A stretch of 64,000 nucleotides of DNA from the NCBI RefSeq assembly GCF_002835935.1, contig NZ_PJCF01000086.1, positions 310,001 through 374,000 of the forward strand, given 5' to 3'. Source of the stretch: Paraglaciecola sp. MB-3u-78 (GTDB lineage Bacteria > Pseudomonadota > Gammaproteobacteria > Enterobacterales > Alteromonadaceae). Positions 26,252-35,206 of the stretch are shown piece by piece. The notes beneath the pieces were generated by a model, which saw only the letters and a program-made list of their open reading frames with translations, ran no database searches and had not been told where the DNA came from. The position numbers and the translations under genes were made by a program. Position 1 is the stretch's first letter, and every line of letters starts with the position of its first letter.

Positions 26252-27436
26252 TTATTCATCCACCCCAGCTTTGAGTTGACAGTTTGGCCATTCACTTAAT
26301 ATTCTCTCTAGAATAAATATGCCGATTAACATCAAAACCAGCCAAATATGTAAGGATGACCCATGAGTATTTTTACTGGGTGACGCTTTGATAGTTTGTT
26401 TTTTAAAAGGTAAGGGCACTAATTGATTGCCACCCGTTGCTAAGTTTTGAATAATTTGCCCCGTTGATAATCGAGCATTCTCTAACCACCAACTTTGGCT
26501 TTGTGATGAATACAATAACCGAGTTAGGGTTAATGCAAAGTCCGCTTGTTTAACATTGTTAAGCGCTGCTTGAGTGATATATGTATGTTGCCACGGTAAT
26601 TCAAAAGGGCGACCTTGTTGAGTCAGTCTCTGTTCTCTCAGGTCAATTATTTTGTCATAAATTAGTAAGTGCCCACTGTTCTCACTTGATATGTTATTCG
26701 TATCATAATCAACCTTGGCACTTAATTTATCTTGTGTGTTGATCACCTCAAACGCCGCACGTAAATAGACTAATAATGGTTCGCTCGAATTATCGTATAT
26801 CACTTTTATGTTAACTAAATTTTCTTGAACGACAGTCTCTACAGGTATTGTTTTCACCTGCCATTGAACTCGTCTAGGTAGCGGTACTTTACTTCCTATA
26901 AAGTGTTTCAGGCGATTTGTTGTATACACGGTTATCGATGAATCAGCTGCCAATTGTGCTGTATAGTCGGCTACTTTACTCCATAAGTTAAGTACAGGTG
27001 TTTGTTGGGAATTCGTCGACCACTGTGCTAATTCTGCTGTATTGATATTGCGGTTGTTGCTACTAATAAGGACTAAATCTGAACCTTTAACTTGGTCAAT
27101 TAATGTTTGCTTTTCGATGTCTGTGGCATGGTTTAGCCAGTCTTCGGTTAACAATATATGTGAGTTAACCTGTAGATTGACGTTCTGCCAATACAGTTGA
27201 GTGAGTATCAAGGTCGCAAGCATTAACATCGCCATACGTAGCCCCAGTAAAATTAACTGGGTTAATCTGAGCTGTCGTAACACGGGGGAGGTGCTAACTT
27301 TGATAAATGCGATATGTGCAAACGCGATAACCCTAGGGCGGGCTTTGCTTAATAAGTGAATACCCAGTGGGATAAGCAAGGTTAACAAACCCCACATGGC
27401 TAAGGGTGATTCTAATATAAAAGGCATATTAAACAT
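26252..27436 (-). CDS. BatA-like membrane protein (aerotolerance regulator N-terminal domain)
   Basis: The start MPFILESPLAMWGLL, then LLSKARPRVIAFAHIAFI and a second helix (LGLRMAMLMLATLIL), is the BatA N-terminal domain. The rest is a periplasmic region of about 300 residues and a C-terminal membrane helix (IWLVLMLIGIFILERIL). A full VWA MIDAS motif is not visible, unlike BatA proper. The start may be ATG 27436 or ATG 27427. It is the middle member of MoxR-DUF58-BatA, a gene set conserved in many phyla and linked to envelope stress and protein maturation in a few studied cases. Confidence 0.8.
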   Translation of the reverse strand: MFNMPFILESPLAMWGLLTLLIPLGIHLLSKARPRVIAFAHIAFIKVSTSPVLRQLRLTQLILLGLRMAMLMLATLILTQLYWQNVNLQVNSHILLTEDWLNHATDIEKQTLIDQVKGSDLVLISSNNRNINTAELAQWSTNSQQTPVLNLWSKVADYTAQLAADSSITVYTTNRLKHFIGSKVPLPRRVQWQVKTIPVETVVQENLVNIKVIYDNSSEPLLVYLRAAFEVINTQDKLSAKVDYDTNNISSENSGHLLIYDKIIDLREQRLTQQGRPFELPWQHTYITQAALNNVKQADFALTLTRLLYSSQSQSWWLENARLSTGQIIQNLATGGNQLVPLPFKKQTIKASPSKNTHGSSLHIWLVLMLIGIFILERILSEWPNCQLKAGVDE

Positions 27437-27467
27437 GTCTCTTACTCGGCCAACAAAGAACAAATGT

Positions 27468-28394
27468 TCATCGTAACTTTTGCCTTGCCGCTAAAAACTG
27501 ATGTAATGTTTTGTCTAATGGCTGGTCAATGTTGGCGATACAATGCTGAATGTTGAGCTGGTTAAAGGTTTTTTTCATCGTTTCTTGCCAGGTTTGTCGT
27601 GCCACCAGGTAGTCGCTTTTTACTTCTTCTGCAGAGACTAAAACCTGTTGTTTACTTTCTCTGTCTTCAAAGCGAATCTGTCCTTTATAAGGGAACTTAA
27701 GTTCATCATCACTTTCTAGTTGTACTGCAATCACCTCGGTTTTTTTGCTGACCAAACTTTGCATGAAATCGACTATTTCATTGTCCTTTTGATAAAAATC
27801 ACTGAGCACAAAAATAAGACTATTAGAGTGCATGCGGCTTAAGTGGCGTTGCAACATTTGTGGCGACGGGAACACCGAACCAGTAGACATCTGACTGAGT
27901 TGCAGCAGCAATTTTTGCCAGTGTTGTTTACCTGTTAAAGCGGGCGAAAAGTGCAGACTCTCACTCGACAGTCCCAATAAACCGACCGCATCACTTTGTT
28001 TGTGTGCGATGTAAGCGATAGTGGCCAACAGGTGTTTAGCATAATCAAACTTATGCCAGCCTTTGTTAGATTTTGATTTAGAATGAGAGTCAGAGCTAGA
28101 TTCAGACGAACGTTGCAACATAGATGCGCTGGCATCTAACACTAGCCAAATATTGATATTGCTTTCACGCTCTGCTTCTCGCACAAAATATCGGTCTGAG
28201 CGTGCAAATAACTTCCAATCAATATTGCAAAGAGCATCGCCAGGTTCATAGGCGCGATACTGGCTGAACTCTAGACCTGTTCCGCGCTGCACACTGTCAT
28301 GTAATCCATGCAATAAGCCTTCGGCAACCGTCTTTGCTACCAAAGGCATATCTTTGATACTGGCGAGTACAAGTGGGTCAATAAGTGGTTGCAT
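27468..28394 (-). CDS. DUF58 domain-containing protein (VWA-like)
   Basis: A 308-residue soluble protein. The signature of DUF58 is clear: GTGLEFSQYRAYEPGDALCN, then IDWKLFARSDRYFVREAERE, followed by a VWA-like core starting VWLVLDASASM with a MIDAS-type DxSxS. A Ser-rich insertion (SSESSSDSHSKSKS) lies just after it. Proteins of this family are encoded directly after MoxR ATPases and are thought to be their partners. It follows moxR after 20 bases and precedes the BatA-like gene after a few dozen. Confidence 0.9.
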   Translation of the reverse strand: MQPLIDPLVLASIKDMPLVAKTVAEGLLHGLHDSVQRGTGLEFSQYRAYEPGDALCNIDWKLFARSDRYFVREAERESNINIWLVLDASASMLQRSSESSSDSHSKSKSNKGWHKFDYAKHLLATIAYIAHKQSDAVGLLGLSSESLHFSPALTGKQHWQKLLLQLSQMSTGSVFPSPQMLQRHLSRMHSNSLIFVLSDFYQKDNEIVDFMQSLVSKKTEVIAVQLESDDELKFPYKGQIRFEDRESKQQVLVSAEEVKSDYLVARQTWQETMKKTFNQLNIQHCIANIDQPLDKTLHQFLAARQKLR

Positions 28395-28414
28395 GCTATC
28401 CGCTTTTTAACATG

Positions 28415-29461
28415 TTAAACCGCGGGTGACGTTGGGGAATAATGGGAAGAAGCGCCAAAAGGACTGACTGGCTGTGCTAAATCCTTTAATAAACCATCCA
28501 CCACATCATCGCTGGATATATTCTGCGCTTCTGCTTGAAAGCTCAATAATAGTCGATGTCTTAACACCCCATGGGCCACCTGTTTGATATCATCCATGGT
28601 AACGGCAAAGCGTTTTGACAGTAACGCATTAGCCTTGGCACACAACACCATTGCTTGACCTGCACGAGGCCCTGCTCCCCAGCGCACGTATTGATTAACA
28701 GCTGATGACTGACTATTGCCAGGGCGTGTATTGCGGGCGAGTTGATTGATGTATACCAGCAGTGGTTCAGATATTTCTATATCTCTGACCACATGTTGCA
28801 AGCTGATAATCTGTTGTGCATTGAGTACCGCATTTAACGTGGCTTGGGTATTACCTGTGGTGCGGCGCAAAATCTCTATTTCTTCTAACTCAGAGGGGTA
28901 ATCCACTTTTATAAACATTAAAAAGCGGTCAAGTTGCGCCTCAGGCAAAGGATAAGTACCTGCTTGTTCAACAGGGTTTTGCGTGGCTAACACAAAAAAC
29001 GGCTTTGGTAAGGCGTAACTGGTTCCCGCGTAACTAATGCTCTTTTCTTGCATGGCTTCCAGCAGCGCTGCTTGAGTTTTAGGCGGGGTACGATTGATTT
29101 CGTCGGCTAATAGAATGTTGGTAAAAACGGGGCCTTGCTGAAATTTAAAGAAACGGTCGCCTGACTCATGATCGGTTTCTAATATTTCAGTACCAATAAT
29201 ATCACTGGGCATCAAATCAGGCGTAAACTGCACGCGTTTAAATCCCAGCTCGAGCGTTTCTGCTAAGGCATTGACCATAAGTGTTTTAGCTAATCCTGGT
29301 ACACCTTCTAACAAACAATGCCCGCCAGCTAACATACTGATCAACAATTGCTGGATCACCTCTTTCTGTCCAACAATCACTTTACCAACTTCATGCTCAA
29401 CCAGAGCCAGCTTGTCCAGTAATACAAGAACGTCTTGTTCGGATAAATTCTGTCTACTCAT
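28415..29461 (-). CDS. MoxR-family AAA+ ATPase
   Basis: A 348-residue AAA+ protein that probably works as a chaperone-like ATPase with the DUF58 and BatA-like partners. Walker A is GVPGLAKT (about residues 53-60), Walker B LLADEINR with TPPKTQAALLEAMQE after it, sensor 1 VLATQNP, arginine finger region PLPEAQLDRF, and the C-terminal lid with YVRWGAGPRAGQAM. This matches the MoxR proper subfamily. A large inverted repeat lies just upstream, so transcription may begin anew here. Confidence 0.95.
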   Translation of the reverse strand: MSRQNLSEQDVLVLLDKLALVEHEVGKVIVGQKEVIQQLLISMLAGGHCLLEGVPGLAKTLMVNALAETLELGFKRVQFTPDLMPSDIIGTEILETDHESGDRFFKFQQGPVFTNILLADEINRTPPKTQAALLEAMQEKSISYAGTSYALPKPFFVLATQNPVEQAGTYPLPEAQLDRFLMFIKVDYPSELEEIEILRRTTGNTQATLNAVLNAQQIISLQHVVRDIEISEPLLVYINQLARNTRPGNSQSSAVNQYVRWGAGPRAGQAMVLCAKANALLSKRFAVTMDDIKQVAHGVLRHRLLLSFQAEAQNISSDDVVDGLLKDLAQPVSPFGASSHYSPTSPAV

Positions 29462-29492
29462 AAAATCTCTTAAAGTTGATGTGGGAAAAAGC

Positions 29493-29583
29493 TACGAGCT
29501 GCGAGCTACGAGCCTCTAGCTAAAGACAAAATCTTATAAGCTTTTGGTTTTTTTAGCTCGTAGCTAGAAGCTCGCAGCTCGTA
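29493..29583. repeat. Long imperfect inverted repeat between DUF4159 and moxR genes
   Basis: Arms of 30 bases at 29493-29522 and 29554-29583. The outer 15 bases, TACGAGCTGCGAGCT and its complement, match perfectly. The inner halves contain the same two modules (ACGAGC and TCTAGCTA) in swapped order. The unit is built from repeated GAGCT-type words, as in dispersed intergenic palindromes. It could form a strong RNA hairpin between the two genes. Confidence 0.85.
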
Positions 29584-29590
29584 TCTGCCC

Positions 29591-30289
29591 TTAAGCCGTC
29601 ATTGCGTAAATCACAATGTTGACTGCAAACTTGGTGTTGTCGATTTTTAGCCAGCGTTTGTTTCTAAAGTCGTAATCCCATTCACAGCCCAAGTCTTTAT
29701 TGCTGTATAACACGGCTATTCTGCCATTTATTTCAATAGCTTTGAGGTATTCGTGAACCAAATCGTCACCCCAACCATTTAGCTCAACTGAGGTGCGTGG
29801 TGGCCCGTCAAATTCAAAAAAAGACGAATATAATGGATGTTCATTAGGAATTTTTTTTAGCGCCTCTGGGCCAAACATATCCCCCATTTGTGCTTCAAAC
29901 GTTTTGGCAAACATGCCGTCAATATCGTGATTACAGTCGTCTACAAAAACAAAACCGCCGTTTTCAACATAACGTTGAAAGTGTTGTCTCTCTTGCAAGT
30001 TAAACTGCACTAATCTGTGGCCTGCCATATAACAAAAGGGTGCACTTAACATACTAGGATCGGACAGTGGGATCACTCGTTCCTGTAAATCGACTCGCAA
30101 ACTGGTGTACTCAATTAAGGAATTGAGTACGTTCGCGGGCATACGTTCATCAACTTCCCAATTACCTGATTCGTAACTCAAGCGGGTAAAGTAAAAGTCG
30201 TATTCACTATTTTGACTGCGCACAGCTAAAGGTAATGCGGCTAAAACAGCAACAGCACAACCAGAGCGAATAAAGTGACGGCGATCCAT
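29591..30289 (-). CDS. DUF4159 domain protein with Tat signal
   Basis: About 232 residues. The start at ATG 30289 gives DRRHFIRSG followed by a hydrophobic stretch ending LPLAVRS, a twin-arginine export signal. The mature part (FYFTRLSYESGNWEVDERMP, then FCYMAGHRLVQFN, NGGFVFVDDCNHD and the late DLGCEWDYD) is the DUF4159 domain, which has an amidotransferase-like fold but no assigned activity. DUF4159 proteins regularly occur beside MoxR/BatA genes, as here. Tat export places it folded in the periplasm, on the same side as the loops of the membrane partners. Confidence 0.87.
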   Translation of the reverse strand: MDRRHFIRSGCAVAVLAALPLAVRSQNSEYDFYFTRLSYESGNWEVDERMPANVLNSLIEYTSLRVDLQERVIPLSDPSMLSAPFCYMAGHRLVQFNLQERQHFQRYVENGGFVFVDDCNHDIDGMFAKTFEAQMGDMFGPEALKKIPNEHPLYSSFFEFDGPPRTSVELNGWGDDLVHEYLKAIEINGRIAVLYSNKDLGCEWDYDFRNKRWLKIDNTKFAVNIVIYAMTA

Positions 30290-30347
30290 AGGGATATAGG
30301 GTAAATAAATAGCCACAAACTATTCTGTGTAACTTGTGGCTAATTGT

Positions 30348-31691
30348 TTATACCGCGTCAGATAAACTGCTGAAAGTAAAATCTCTGATTTTCATCGGCG
30401 GGATCATATTGCCGTCGATACGTTCAGGTTTACCTAAGGCTTCAATATTGTTTAACATCACTATCGGACTTTCGTTAAAACGGAAGTTTTTGATGGGATA
30501 TTTTATTTTGCCATCTTCAATATAGAATGTGCCATCGCGGGTTAACCCGGTATATAGCAAGGTTTGTGGATCGAGTGAGCGAATATACCAAAGGCGTGTG
30601 ACCAAAATGCCTCTACGGGTATTTTTTATCATCTCTTCTAAGGATTCGTTGCCCCCATCCATAATGATATTACCTCCACGAGGAACGTAAGCCACCCCCG
30701 TTTTTTTCGCCCAATAAGGTGAATTAGGCATATTGACTACTGTGCCGTTTTTGATCCAATCGGTGCGATTGCGTGGGTAGCCGTCTCCCGAAAAAGGGGC
30801 TGCTGGAGCAATAGGGTGGCTCGGGTCAGTGTAAATGTTGACTCTTTCATCAAACATTTTTTGGCCTAACTTATTTTTAGGGGCTTTTTCAGCATCTTCG
30901 CCTTCTTTTAGTTTGTAACTTAAAAAGCTACGCCCTTCATCCGCGCCTCTTTGAGCAAAATTACGCACCATATTGCCTAATAATCCAACGCTAGCTGCAG
31001 GCTCTAAAATCACGGTGTATTTGCCTGGCTCCATCGCTTTGGCGTCAACCGAACCTTTAGACTTTTGAATCGCAATGCTTGACGCTTTAGCGGTGTCTAA
31101 CAATGAATAATCGCTAAAGTTACGTGTAACCCAACCAGAGCCTTTACCGTCTTCGGTGCGAATAGTCACAGAAAAGTCTACATCTGTAGATTTATTATAT
31201 GCGAACAAACCTTTGTTATTTATTATGGCGCTAAACGTCACAAACTCTTCTAAAAAGCCTGCAGCAACCAGTTTGTTCTTTTTCGACGGCACTATGCTGT
31301 CTTCGGCAGCTTGTGCTCTATTTTCAGGGGTGACATTTGCTGTGGACTCAAAATAAGTTTTAGAAGGCGAGTATTTTTGTGGTCCAAATAAAGGCATATG
31401 TTCTGCATTTTCAGGTGCCAGTTTGGCTAACTCTTCAGAGCGGCGCACTACTTTTTCAAGTGATGCATCGTCAAACTCGTTGATAGTCGCGGTGCCGGTT
31501 TTTTTGCCAAAAGTGGATTGTACTGCTAGCACCAGATCGCTTTCTTCGCCAGCTGTAGAGACAGTATTTCTGGCATAACGAATGTTGCCGCCTATACTGC
31601 CATCTAAGTTACATTCAATTTCGTCAGCTTTAGAGTATTTTAATACTTTGGTCAGTAACTCTTTGGCGTTTTTTTCAGATAAAATAGTCAT
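30348..31691 (-). CDS. TldE/PmbA-like metallopeptidase-family protein
   Basis: 447 residues of the TldD/PmbA family, most like the TldE (PmbA) side: N-terminal domain with the ADEIECNLDGS and RYARNTVSTAGEE segments, and C-terminal part with GKYTVILEPAASVGLLG, GAADEGRSF-like and IMDGGNESLEEMI segments. It lacks the HExxxH zinc motif, as TldE does. No signal peptide is visible. TldD and TldE form a protease that trims unfolded peptides in E. coli; here the two homologues are adjacent, 30 bases apart. Why one has a Tat signal and the other does not is unexplained. Confidence 0.85.
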   Translation of the reverse strand: MTILSEKNAKELLTKVLKYSKADEIECNLDGSIGGNIRYARNTVSTAGEESDLVLAVQSTFGKKTGTATINEFDDASLEKVVRRSEELAKLAPENAEHMPLFGPQKYSPSKTYFESTANVTPENRAQAAEDSIVPSKKNKLVAAGFLEEFVTFSAIINNKGLFAYNKSTDVDFSVTIRTEDGKGSGWVTRNFSDYSLLDTAKASSIAIQKSKGSVDAKAMEPGKYTVILEPAASVGLLGNMVRNFAQRGADEGRSFLSYKLKEGEDAEKAPKNKLGQKMFDERVNIYTDPSHPIAPAAPFSGDGYPRNRTDWIKNGTVVNMPNSPYWAKKTGVAYVPRGGNIIMDGGNESLEEMIKNTRRGILVTRLWYIRSLDPQTLLYTGLTRDGTFYIEDGKIKYPIKNFRFNESPIVMLNNIEALGKPERIDGNMIPPMKIRDFTFSSLSDAV

Positions 31692-31721
31692 AATTTGAAT
31701 TCCTTCTAAAGGGTTACCGAC

Positions 31722-33350
31722 TTACACATTACGCGCAGTGTTGATGACGTTAATGTTGTTGAATCTCGTAGTCGGACAACCATGAGAAACCGCGCTAACC
31801 TGTGAAGGTTGACCTTTACCATCAAAGAAAGAACCACCCACACGATAATCTGATTTGCCAGCCATTTGGGTGCAACTGTTCCAAAATTCTTGGGTGTTGG
31901 ACTGATAAGCCACATCTTCAATCTGATCAGTGATTTTTCCATCTTTGATTTCGTAAAACAGTTGCCCACCAAATTGGAAGTTGTACCTTTGTTGATCGAT
32001 TGAGAACGACCCACGACCTGCGATATAAATACCATTTTCGACGTCTTTGATTACATCTTCAGCTGAAATGTCTTTTTCATTAGGTTTTAAAGATACATTG
32101 GGCATCCGCTGAAATTGCACATCACGCCAGCTTTGGGAGTAACTACAACCATGTGATTCGTTTTGGTCAATCATATGGACTTGATCGCGCGTCGCTTGAT
32201 AGTTAACTAAAATGCCGTCTTTGACTAAGTCCCAGTCTTTGGTTTTGACACCTTCATCATCATAAGCAACATTGCCTAATGAATAAGGTTGGGTTTTATC
32301 TGCAAACAGGTTAACCCTGTCAGAGCCATATTGAAATTTGCCACTTTTCCATTTGTCTAAGGTAGCAAAACTGGTGCCTGCATAATTGGCTTCGTAACCT
32401 AATACTCTATCGAGTTCTAAGGGATGCCCAACCGATTCATGAATGGTCAACATAAGGTGTGCAGGATCTAACACTAAATCGTATTTGCCCGGCTCAACTG
32501 ATTTTGCTTTCAGTTTTTCTTTCAGTTGCTTACCTGCAGCAGCAGCATCTTCAACCAAGTCATAGGAGTTGTTATACCCCACGTTAGCACCCGTAATTTT
32601 GATTTTATCTTTTTCTAGACCATCTAAATATTCGAAGCCCATGCCCACAGGATTGCCTAAACCGTTGCGTTGTTTAAAGCCATTTTTACCTATGCCAGTG
32701 GCGTAAAACGGTGCCCATAAGCGGTGCACATCTTGATCAATATAAGAGCCGTCTGTTGAGGCAAAATATTTTTGTTCATTCACTAAAAATAGCATGGAGG
32801 TAATGTAGTTAGCACCATTATCCATGGCAGCAGCGTTAGCTGCGAGCAACAAATCAGCTTTGTCTTTAATGGGCACTTCCATCGCATTTTTGGTGATAGG
32901 TGTTTGCCAACTCACTTCACCCACACCTTTAACAGGTGCAAGCTTAACCGGCATTGTCTGAAATTTAGAGTTGGCTTTAGCCACGGCGACTGCACGTTCG
33001 GCCGTTTTAGCCACGCTGTCTGGGGTCATATTTGAAGTAGAGGCAAAACCCCAAGTTCCATTTGCGATTACGCGAACACCAATACCTGCTGACTCAGTAT
33101 TAACAATATTATCGACACGGGTTTCACGGGTGGTTACAAATTGGTTTAGATAGCGGCCAATACGTGCATCTGCATAGCTTGCTCCAGCCGATTTAGCTGC
33201 ATTAAGAGCAATATCTGCGAGCTTCTTTTTATAGGCTACGTCCATGGGTTTATCTAACATTTGCTCTGCTGAAATGGCGATGCCAGTTATGGGCAGCATT
33301 AATGCGCCCACACCTACACCTCCGATTTTAATAAAATCGCGTCTTTCCAT
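31722..33350 (-). CDS. TldD-like zinc metallopeptidase with Tat signal
   Basis: 542 residues, longer than cytoplasmic TldD (about 480). The N-terminus MERRDFIKIGGVGVGALMLP is a twin-arginine signal, so the protein is predicted to be exported folded. The catalytic motif HESVGHPLELDRVLG (HExxxH) is present with downstream GYEANYAGTSF, and the C-terminal half has YIAGRGSFSIDQQRYNFQFG. It is the first gene of the block with TldE-like, DUF4159 and MoxR genes. Periplasmic proteolysis is inferred from the signal. Confidence 0.88.
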   Translation of the reverse strand: MERRDFIKIGGVGVGALMLPITGIAISAEQMLDKPMDVAYKKKLADIALNAAKSAGASYADARIGRYLNQFVTTRETRVDNIVNTESAGIGVRVIANGTWGFASTSNMTPDSVAKTAERAVAVAKANSKFQTMPVKLAPVKGVGEVSWQTPITKNAMEVPIKDKADLLLAANAAAMDNGANYITSMLFLVNEQKYFASTDGSYIDQDVHRLWAPFYATGIGKNGFKQRNGLGNPVGMGFEYLDGLEKDKIKITGANVGYNNSYDLVEDAAAAGKQLKEKLKAKSVEPGKYDLVLDPAHLMLTIHESVGHPLELDRVLGYEANYAGTSFATLDKWKSGKFQYGSDRVNLFADKTQPYSLGNVAYDDEGVKTKDWDLVKDGILVNYQATRDQVHMIDQNESHGCSYSQSWRDVQFQRMPNVSLKPNEKDISAEDVIKDVENGIYIAGRGSFSIDQQRYNFQFGGQLFYEIKDGKITDQIEDVAYQSNTQEFWNSCTQMAGKSDYRVGGSFFDGKGQPSQVSAVSHGCPTTRFNNINVINTARNV

Positions 33351-33513
33351 TATTGTTTCCTCTGCCGTTGTTTTTTATATTTATTATTAATCACATCAGT
33401 GTATTGCATTGTTTGAATGGCACTCAATAGGCTAAGAACAGTTATTTGACTCGAATACGTAACAAACCGTTACATAAATGTAAAATTTCACACAGTTGGA
33501 ATATTAGAGGGAC

Positions 33514-34164
33514 TTAGTTATGCTCGATATAGGATAAAATAGCATGACCCCATTTATGATATTGGGTGGCATTAGGGTGAAGTAAATCAGGCATAACCGA
33601 TTCCAGTAATACGCCATTCTCAGTCAGAAATTGGTGGTTGATATCTAACCAATGTATTTGTTTGCCATCGGTAAATGTTTTGATTAAAGCATTGCTAGCA
33701 TCCACTCGCTGGCGCATGGGTTTATTAGTGTTTCTACTACGTGGAAAGATTGCCATAAGCAATACTTTGCTTGTTGGCAGCCGATGACGTAATTCATCTA
33801 ATATTGATTGAACACCTGCCGCTATGTCTTCTGGAGCATCAAGTCTATGCCCCGCGTTATTCGTACCCATTAACAAAACGACCCATTTGGGTGACAGACT
33901 GTCTAACTCACCGTTTTGTATACGCCACAACAAGTGTTCGGTTCTGTCCCCAGCAAAACCAAGATTAAATGCCTTGGGATGCACAAAATGTTGTTGCCAA
34001 TATTCCTCTCCTTCTACTTCCCACGCATGAGTGATTGAGTCTCCGAGAAACAAGATATCGATAGGTTGGTCACTGGCCTTAAGCTCCTTCAGTTTTTGCT
34101 GGTGGCGTGTTAGCCACCAGTCTTCAGTGCGAGGTGTAGAAATAATGGATAAAGGTTTTTTCAA
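33514..34164 (-). CDS. SGNH/GDSL-family hydrolase
   Basis: 216 residues resembling the catalytic subunit of platelet-activating-factor acetylhydrolase IB. Block I is ILFLGDSITHAW with nucleophilic Ser, block II FAGDRTEHLLWRI, block III LMGTNNAGH, and block V DLLHPNATQYHKWG with the Asp-His pair. No signal peptide is seen, so it is likely cytoplasmic. The only available start is a TTG at 34164. Part of its 5' coding end (34098-34131) is repeated at 35141-35174 beyond higBA. The natural ester substrate is unknown. Confidence 0.87.
   Translation of the reverse strand: MKKPLSIISTPRTEDWWLTRHQQKLKELKASDQPIDILFLGDSITHAWEVEGEEYWQQHFVHPKAFNLGFAGDRTEHLLWRIQNGELDSLSPKWVVLLMGTNNAGHRLDAPEDIAAGVQSILDELRHRLPTSKVLLMAIFPRSRNTNKPMRQRVDASNALIKTFTDGKQIHWLDINHQFLTENGVLLESVMPDLLHPNATQYHKWGHAILSYIEHN
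34098..34131. repeat. Direct repeat, copy 1 (inside SGNH hydrolase gene)
   Basis: This 34-base stretch, starting GCTGGTGGCGTGTTAGCC, recurs in the same orientation at 35141-35174 with two differences. Together the copies bracket the higBA module. Confidence 0.85.
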
Positions 34165-34330
34165 TGTACATTGGCTTTTGTTTATTGTTTTATTTAGAAA
34201 GTACCGCTTAAAACAATTACTGATGATTTAGCAAGAAGCCATTTTAACCTACCTAGGTTTCAAAAGTTATGCATAATTTGATAAGTGTAAACTATTGGTT
34301 TACACTTTGTATTCAGACCAAGGAGCGTAA

Positions 34331-34639
34331 ATGGCAATTAAAAGTTTCTCTCATAAAGGACTGAAAAAGCTGTTTTACAAGGGCGATAGTAGTGGTATCC
34401 AGCCGATCCATACTGACAAACTTGTAATTATGTTAGATATCATTCAAGCATCTCACTATCCAAAAGATATGAAAGCTATATATGGACCTAAATTTAGGGA
34501 AAAAGTCGGTTCGGGAGCAGGAGTTTACTCAGTAGACGTGAGTGGTAACTGGCGAGTGACGTTTGAAATCGAAGATGATGGTGCTGTTCTGCTTGACTAC
34601 CGTGACTATCACGGAAAGCAGATCAAAGCGAAAAAATAG
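34331..34639 (+). CDS. higB: HigB-like toxin of type II toxin-antitoxin system
   Basis: A 102-residue RelE/HigB-fold protein expected to cut mRNA on the ribosome. The order KGLKKLFYKGD, KLVIMLDIIQAS, VYSVDVSGNWRVTFEIEDD and YRDYHGK is typical of HigB. It precedes its antitoxin gene, the inverted order of the HigBA family, and probably shares a promoter autoregulated by HigA. The leader (34270-34330) is A+T-rich with GTAAACTATTGGTTTAC, an imperfect dyad that may be the operator. Confidence 0.92.
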   Translation: MAIKSFSHKGLKKLFYKGDSSGIQPIHTDKLVIMLDIIQASHYPKDMKAIYGPKFREKVGSGAGVYSVDVSGNWRVTFEIEDDGAVLLDYRDYHGKQIKAKK

Positions 34640-34673
34640 GATCCAAAATCATTTGGAAAGTAAGGGGAATAAA

Positions 34674-34970
34674 ATGGAAAAAATGACTAGATGTCCCACC
34701 CATCCTGGGCTTGTATTTAAAACAACTGTGTTGGATGAAAACAATATTACAGTATCTAAAGCGGCAGAAGCCCTTGGGTTGTCAAGAACTACCATGAGTA
34801 GGTTTTGCAACGGACGTACTCCTTGCACGCCTGATATAGCGCAAAGAATAGCGTTGTCGATTGATAGTAATGTAGCCGTTTGGATAAATCTTCAAGCAAA
34901 TTATGATGCTTGGTTTGCTGAAAATAACGAAAAGCCCCATGTTCAGAAACTGCTAAACGTTGCTGCATAA
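34674..34970 (+). CDS. higA: HigA-like antitoxin
   Basis: A 98-residue antitoxin with the Cro/C1-type helix-turn-helix (ITVSKAAEALGLSRTTMSRF, then NGRTPCTPDIAQRIA) in the HigA manner, preceded by the typical CPTHPG start. I place the start at ATG 34674, with AAGGGGA upstream. It neutralises HigB and probably represses the operon. The following hairpin at 35037-35066 ends the module. Confidence 0.92.
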   Translation: MEKMTRCPTHPGLVFKTTVLDENNITVSKAAEALGLSRTTMSRFCNGRTPCTPDIAQRIALSIDSNVAVWINLQANYDAWFAENNEKPHVQKLLNVAA

Positions 34971-35036
34971 TGATACTTCGAAAACTCCAAGAACCTGTTC
35001 GAAAATGGGTTTGTAAAGAGTGTGATATCAGCAACT

Positions 35037-35066
35037 TTTTCAGTCTTGGAATTCAAAGACTGAAAA
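35037..35066. terminator. Hairpin terminator after higBA
   Basis: TTTTCAGTCTT pairs perfectly with AAGACTGAAAA across an 8-base loop. The A- and T-rich flanks on each side would allow it to end transcription in both directions: from higBA, and from the S41-like gene side if read through. Confidence 0.7.
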
Positions 35067-35140
35067 TTCACCATGGCAAAAAATGTGTTTCAAGTACGGT
35101 GTGGATGAGTTGGAATAAATGAATTACCCAGCTATTCTTC

Positions 35141-35174
35141 GCTGGTGGCGTGTTAGCCTCCAGTCTTCGGTGCG
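35141..35174. repeat. Direct repeat, copy 2 (downstream of higBA)
   Basis: Second copy of the 34-base stretch of the SGNH hydrolase 5' end, with two changes (CCTCC for CCACC, and TTCGG for TTCAG). It is not within a gene here. Confidence 0.85.
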
Positions 35175-35206
35175 CTTAGTTGGTATAATAGCTAGATGTA
35201 GCAGGG

